From contig VBHV01000571.1 of NCBI GenBank assembly GCA_005881995.1, positions 1 through 9,563 of the forward strand: a DNA stretch of 9,563 nt, written 5' to 3'. The notes beneath the pieces were generated by a model. The model did no database searches. It was not told where the DNA came from and saw only the letters and a list, made by a program, of their open reading frames with translations. This document shows, piece after piece, positions 6,728-9,563 of this stretch; position 1 is the first letter of the stretch, and every line of letters starts with the position of its first letter. A program made the translations under genes and the position numbers. Source of the DNA: Chloroflexota bacterium (GTDB taxonomy: Bacteria; Chloroflexota; Ktedonobacteria; Ktedonobacterales; Ktedonobacteraceae).

Positions 6728-7567
6728 GTGCATCCAACCCGTTCTTACCTCATTTGCGCTACCCCGCGCAGTGGAAGCACACTTCTGTGTGAAGCTCTGA
6801 CCAACACCGGTGTCGCCGGTAATCCAAAAGAGTGTTTCGAGAGCCTGAAAGTTAGCGGACTACCCAGACGGCCAGGAGAATACTTTACCTCTTTTGAAAG
6901 TCCGGAGATCGCAGAGTTATTAGGAGGTCACTCGCGTCTCGATACCAGGCAGACCGCAACCCAGAGCATTTCAAACTACGCGGACTACCTTGCTCAAGTC
7001 CTACAAGAGGGAACGACCCCCAATGGCGTATTTGGCGCCAAGTTGATGTGGGGATACTTTGACGACTTTATCAGCAATTTATGGGATATACCATCCTATA
7101 GAGAGATGTCTCCTCCCCATTTGCTCTCAACCATCTTCCCCAACCTGCACTACATCTGGGTGACTCGCAGCGATAAGGTAAGGCAGGCCATCTCCCTCTG
7201 GAAAGCAATTCAAACCTGGACATGGCGTGAGGACGAATCCCCCACAAATCACTTGAACCATCAAAAAAGGCACCTGCACTTTCATTTAGCTGCCATTGAT
7301 CACCTGGTACAGCAGATTGTCGAACATGAACGCGCCTGGCAGCGCTACTTTGATCAATCAGCCATTCAGCCCTATAGAGTCATCTATGAAGACCTGGCAG
7401 CCAACTACGAGACTGTCGCGCTCCACATCCTCCAATACCTGGATATACCCATACCCGACAATCTCATCTTTGCACAACGTCGCATGAAACGACAGGCAGA
7501 TAGACTTTCAGAGCAATGGGTTGATCACTATCACCGCCTCAAACTGCAACAAGAAAGTGCCGGATAG
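6728..7567 (+). CDS. Stf0-type sulfotransferase
   Basis: A 279-residue protein resembling the Stf0 family, whose mycobacterial member transfers sulfate from PAPS to the 2-position of trehalose. It has the N-terminal SYLICATPRSGSTLLCEAL, where PRSGSTLL (13-20) is the 5'-phosphosulfate-binding loop, followed by the family-typical TGVAGNPKE. The 3'-phosphate-binding region is WVTRSDKVRQAISLWKA (144-160), followed by Q-T-W-x-W, and the acceptor-side segment VIYEDLAANYE comes after it. No membrane segment or signal peptide is seen, so it should act in the cytoplasm; the acceptor may be a sugar or glycolipid but cannot be read from sequence. The start is GTG, supported by GAGGAGGG (6716-6723) and because the family's conserved block begins at residue 6. 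It is divergent from the broken sulfatase and convergent with the SnoaL-like gene 21 bp away. No PAPS-synthesis gene is in the window. Confidence 0.9.
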   Translation: MHPTRSYLICATPRSGSTLLCEALTNTGVAGNPKECFESLKVSGLPRRPGEYFTSFESPEIAELLGGHSRLDTRQTATQSISNYADYLAQVLQEGTTPNGVFGAKLMWGYFDDFISNLWDIPSYREMSPPHLLSTIFPNLHYIWVTRSDKVRQAISLWKAIQTWTWREDESPTNHLNHQKRHLHFHLAAIDHLVQQIVEHERAWQRYFDQSAIQPYRVIYEDLAANYETVALHILQYLDIPIPDNLIFAQRRMKRQADRLSEQWVDHYHRLKLQQESAG

Positions 7568-7588
7568 AATTATGATCAGGCCTTTGAT

Positions 7589-7978
7589 TTATGCGCAGCT
7601 ACTTTGCTGGTGCAGCGCGCCAGTCTCGAAGTAGATACGCCCACGCGTGATCTGATCGTGCGCCAGGTCATAGACAACGCAAAAAGGAACGCGAATCTCT
7701 TTGCTCGTGGGGGCTATTCCGGCAAATTCGCTCAGTTGTCTGCCCACAAACTCTGCCTCAAAGCAGGCCTGATCCTCAGCAATGAGTATATCCTTCAGCT
7801 CGGCCTGCGCCTCAAAGGCTTCGTGATAGAAGTAGTGCAGCATCTGCCCGATTGCCTCACGACCTCGTGCTTCGTATCCGGTGTCCATAACGGTGAAGAT
7901 GGCATTTTCGTCAAGTTTATTCAAGTCGTGAAACTCCCAGTACTGCATCATCACTTCGCGCGTACGTTCTGGTGACAT
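7589..7978 (-). CDS. SnoaL/NTF2-like protein
   Basis: A 129-residue protein with the pattern of the SnoaL-like branch of the NTF2 fold, a small alpha+beta cone with one pocket, used by polyketide cyclases, isomerases and many uncharacterised proteins. Recognisable parts are an N-terminal helix (YWEFHDLNKL), DENAIFTVMDTGYEARGREAI (23-43; a strand followed by the G-R-E-A-I turn and helix), LHYFYHEAFEAQAEL, and paired strands ending VPFCVVYDL and ITRGRIYFE. His17, Asp18, Asp32 and Tyr35 could line the pocket (inference). The ATG at 7978 is set by AAGGAGG (7991-7985) 6 bases upstream. It lies 107 bp downstream of the transporter gene on the same strand and could be the last gene of that operon or have its own promoter; none was clear. 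Substrate unknown. Confidence 0.8.
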   Translation of the reverse strand: MSPERTREVMMQYWEFHDLNKLDENAIFTVMDTGYEARGREAIGQMLHYFYHEAFEAQAELKDILIAEDQACFEAEFVGRQLSEFAGIAPTSKEIRVPFCVVYDLAHDQITRGRIYFETGALHQQSSCA

Positions 7979-8085
7979 AGAGAACCTCCTTCAGGATTGC
8001 TATTCAGTCCGCTGAACCACTTATGAGACGTTGGGCATCTGCCTTTTTTCGCAATGAAATTTCCAACCAAACCTGAAGCAGAAGG

Positions 8086-8859
8086 CTATAGTTGCAGCAA
8101 CACCACCCCCACCGTCGCCAATCCCGCCGCCAGCACTTTGAGGGTCGTGTGCTCTTTTTCTTTCAGCAAGACAACACCGGCCAGGGCGGTAAGCAAGGTT
8201 GAGCTGGATGAGAGCGCGACCACCTGCGGCACATTGCCAAGCTGAAAGGCCTTCAACAGGAAAAAGAAAGACGTATCCATGACCGCGGCATTGAGAAGAA
8301 TCACCCTCCATTGCACCTTGAGCTCATAACGCATCTCCGCTACTTCCGGTCGTAAGAAGATGAACAGGTTGACGGCTGCCGGAAGGAGAAAAGCCACGAA
8401 CATATAGGGCGCAATGGAAAAGCTTTTCACCACCTCGCTGTTAAAGCCTAATGCCGCTCCCAGGAAGAAACTGTACAGCAGGGCGAACCCGACCACAATC
8501 GTCGGTTTGATCCCTGCTTTAAAAAACACCGCGCTGATCACAAACGTAAACACGAAGTTCAGCGGGAAGATAGCCGATAAGACACTGGCCTCTTCATACT
8601 TAAAGGCTGAAAATAAGAATGCATCGACCAGGGCCCACAAAGCTACCGAGAGACCAAAGAGCAGCAGCACGTGCGGGTTGACATTGATCGAGAACCCGTC
8701 AAACGGAAGGAAAAGCGGTGCAAGCAAGGCGCAAAACAGCTGCCATAAGATGGTATACGCGTACTCATGCTTTGTCTTTGACAGACTGACGCGTGAAATG
8801 ATGTTGAAACATACGGTGAAGCCAATCGCAAGCACGATACACAGACCCAGCAGAAGCAT
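8086..8859 (-). CDS. EamA-like (DMT superfamily) transporter
   Basis: A 257-residue, very hydrophobic protein with about nine predicted membrane segments, resembling the drug/metabolite transporter superfamily. These export small metabolites, amino acids or nucleotide sugars across the cytoplasmic membrane. The two-repeat layout is visible. The first half has segments near 2-24, 34-54, 64-88, 93-113 and 120-140. The second half ends with VPQVVALSSSSTLLTALAGVVLLKEKE, which has the typical EamA ending 'variable-helix then (K/G)E', and a last segment TLKVLAAGLATVGVVLLQL running to the C-terminus. It is shorter than the common 290-300 residues with ten segments, so one helix may be missing or very short. 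The ATG is preceded by AAGGAGG (8873-8867), which starts just at the stop codon of the LOG gene; the two are 14 bp apart and very likely co-transcribed and translationally coupled. Substrate unknown. Confidence 0.85.
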   Translation of the reverse strand: MLLLGLCIVLAIGFTVCFNIISRVSLSKTKHEYAYTILWQLFCALLAPLFLPFDGFSINVNPHVLLLFGLSVALWALVDAFLFSAFKYEEASVLSAIFPLNFVFTFVISAVFFKAGIKPTIVVGFALLYSFFLGAALGFNSEVVKSFSIAPYMFVAFLLPAAVNLFIFLRPEVAEMRYELKVQWRVILLNAAVMDTSFFFLLKAFQLGNVPQVVALSSSSTLLTALAGVVLLKEKEHTTLKVLAAGLATVGVVLLQL

Positions 8860-8873
8860 ACAGCATCCTCCTT

Positions 8874-9557
8874 TCAGCCACGAGACAGCGCCTGATGGTT
8901 CATCACATACGCATCTTCTGAAAAGTGGCTGACTGCATAGGCTTCAATCACCATATTGCATATCTCCTGAGGATCATCGGAGAGCAGCAGTAATCCGGCA
9001 TCCTGCGGCAGTATCTTATTGGAGTCCACCATCGTTCCACGAATCCAGTTCACCAGCCCGGCCCAATACGCTGAATCATAGAGAATAATGGGACAGGAAT
9101 CTAACTTCTTCGTCTGTACGAGAGCCAAAACGTCAAACAGTTCATCCAGGGTGCCAAAGCCGCCGGGAAAGACGATAAACGCCTGGGCGAATTTGACAAA
9201 CATCGTTTTGCGGATAAAAAAGTGTTGAAATCCGGGTGAGATGTCGAGGTATTGATTTGCTGCTTCCGCGCTGGGGAGATCAATAAGGCAGCCAATCGAA
9301 GCGCTGCCGCCTTCGCGCGCCCCCTTGTTGCCTGCCTCCATGATACCAGGCCCACCGCCGGTAATGATACCAAAACCAGCCCGCGCCAGCAGACGCGCCG
9401 TCTCTACTGCTGCCATGTAAGCCGAATCCCCAGACTTCGCACGCGCAGTGCCGAAGATCGCCACGGAGGGAGGGATAGCAGCAAGCGCATCAAAACCCTC
9501 CGTAAATTCGCTAAGAATAGAGATGATTCCCTGTTGATTGTCGCGTATCTTCAGCAT
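8874..9557 (-). CDS. LOG-family (TIGR00730-like) Rossmann-fold protein
   Basis: A 227-residue protein of the lysine-decarboxylase-like / LOG family. Characterised members are cytokinin nucleoside monophosphate phosphoribohydrolases, releasing a base from its ribotide; others are nucleotide monophosphate nucleosidases. The signature is complete: VAIFGTAR (32-39), GGGPGIMEAGNKGA (67-80), RKTMFVKF (116-123), and PGGFGTLDE (131-139) containing the PGGxGTxxE active-site motif with Glu139. It is longer than plant-type LOGs because of the N-terminal EFTEGFDALAAIPP segment usual in the larger bacterial subgroup. The first ATG lies 6 bases from the window edge and upstream codons stay open, so the true start and its ribosome site cannot be seen; the gene may extend outside. 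It is first in a two-gene unit with the EamA-like transporter, which could export a product or related metabolite (inference). Confidence 0.9.
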   Translation of the reverse strand: MLKIRDNQQGIISILSEFTEGFDALAAIPPSVAIFGTARAKSGDSAYMAAVETARLLARAGFGIITGGGPGIMEAGNKGAREGGSASIGCLIDLPSAEAANQYLDISPGFQHFFIRKTMFVKFAQAFIVFPGGFGTLDELFDVLALVQTKKLDSCPIILYDSAYWAGLVNWIRGTMVDSNKILPQDAGLLLLSDDPQEICNMVIEAYAVSHFSEDAYVMNHQALSRG

Positions 9558-9563
9558 AGTCTT

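Noticed and set aside
7604..7975. 123-residue open frame on the + strand
   Set aside because: It is the antisense shadow of the SnoaL-like gene, which has a strong ribosome site and family motifs.
8414..8932. 172-residue open frame on the + strand
   Set aside because: Antisense to the EamA-like transporter; composition is Lys/Ser/Thr-rich with no recognisable domain.

Overview
The window is a bacterial chromosome segment of fairly high GC. The protein variants (a MiaA with the 'GLEYRY' signature, a short cupin, a SnoaL-like protein, a Stf0-type sulfotransferase) and GC-rich palindromic or tandem intergenic repeats point to a Chloroflexota member, most likely of the Ktedonobacteria. This placement is inferred from resemblance; no rRNA or other marker is present.

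Left half (1-5118), all on the + strand: the 3' part of a multi-pass membrane protein whose gene begins outside the window; miaA (tRNA dimethylallyltransferase); a 114-bp imperfect palindromic repeat; a small cupin; a roughly 50-bp tandem repeat whose first copy supplies the end of the cupin gene; an extended -10 promoter; a FabG-like short-chain dehydrogenase; and guaA (GMP synthase) 18 bp behind it. These are mainly housekeeping genes. The first two genes nearly abut (8-bp gap, or a 4-bp overlap if a GTG start is used), and the SDR and guaA form a second probable operon.

Middle (5127-7567): a sulfatase gene on the - strand, convergent with guaA, and a Stf0-type sulfotransferase on the + strand, divergent from it. 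The 319-bp gap between them has a plausible promoter for each direction. The sulfatase keeps its CxPSR maturation motif but its reading frame breaks after about 79 codons, so as written it is a pseudogene or a recent frameshift. A sulfate-adding enzyme next to a sulfate-removing enzyme suggests a small sulfate-ester module, now possibly without its hydrolase.

Right part (7589-9557), all on the - strand: a SnoaL/NTF2-like protein, an EamA-type (DMT superfamily) transporter, and a LOG-family (TIGR00730-like) protein at the window edge. The LOG and transporter genes look translationally linked: the transporter's Shine-Dalgarno begins right at the LOG stop codon.

No rRNA, tRNA, CRISPR array, transposase or prophage gene was seen. 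I found no clearly novel multi-gene system. The best leads are the broken sulfatase beside an intact sulfotransferase, the two intergenic repeat elements, and a cupin with an altered metal-site residue.
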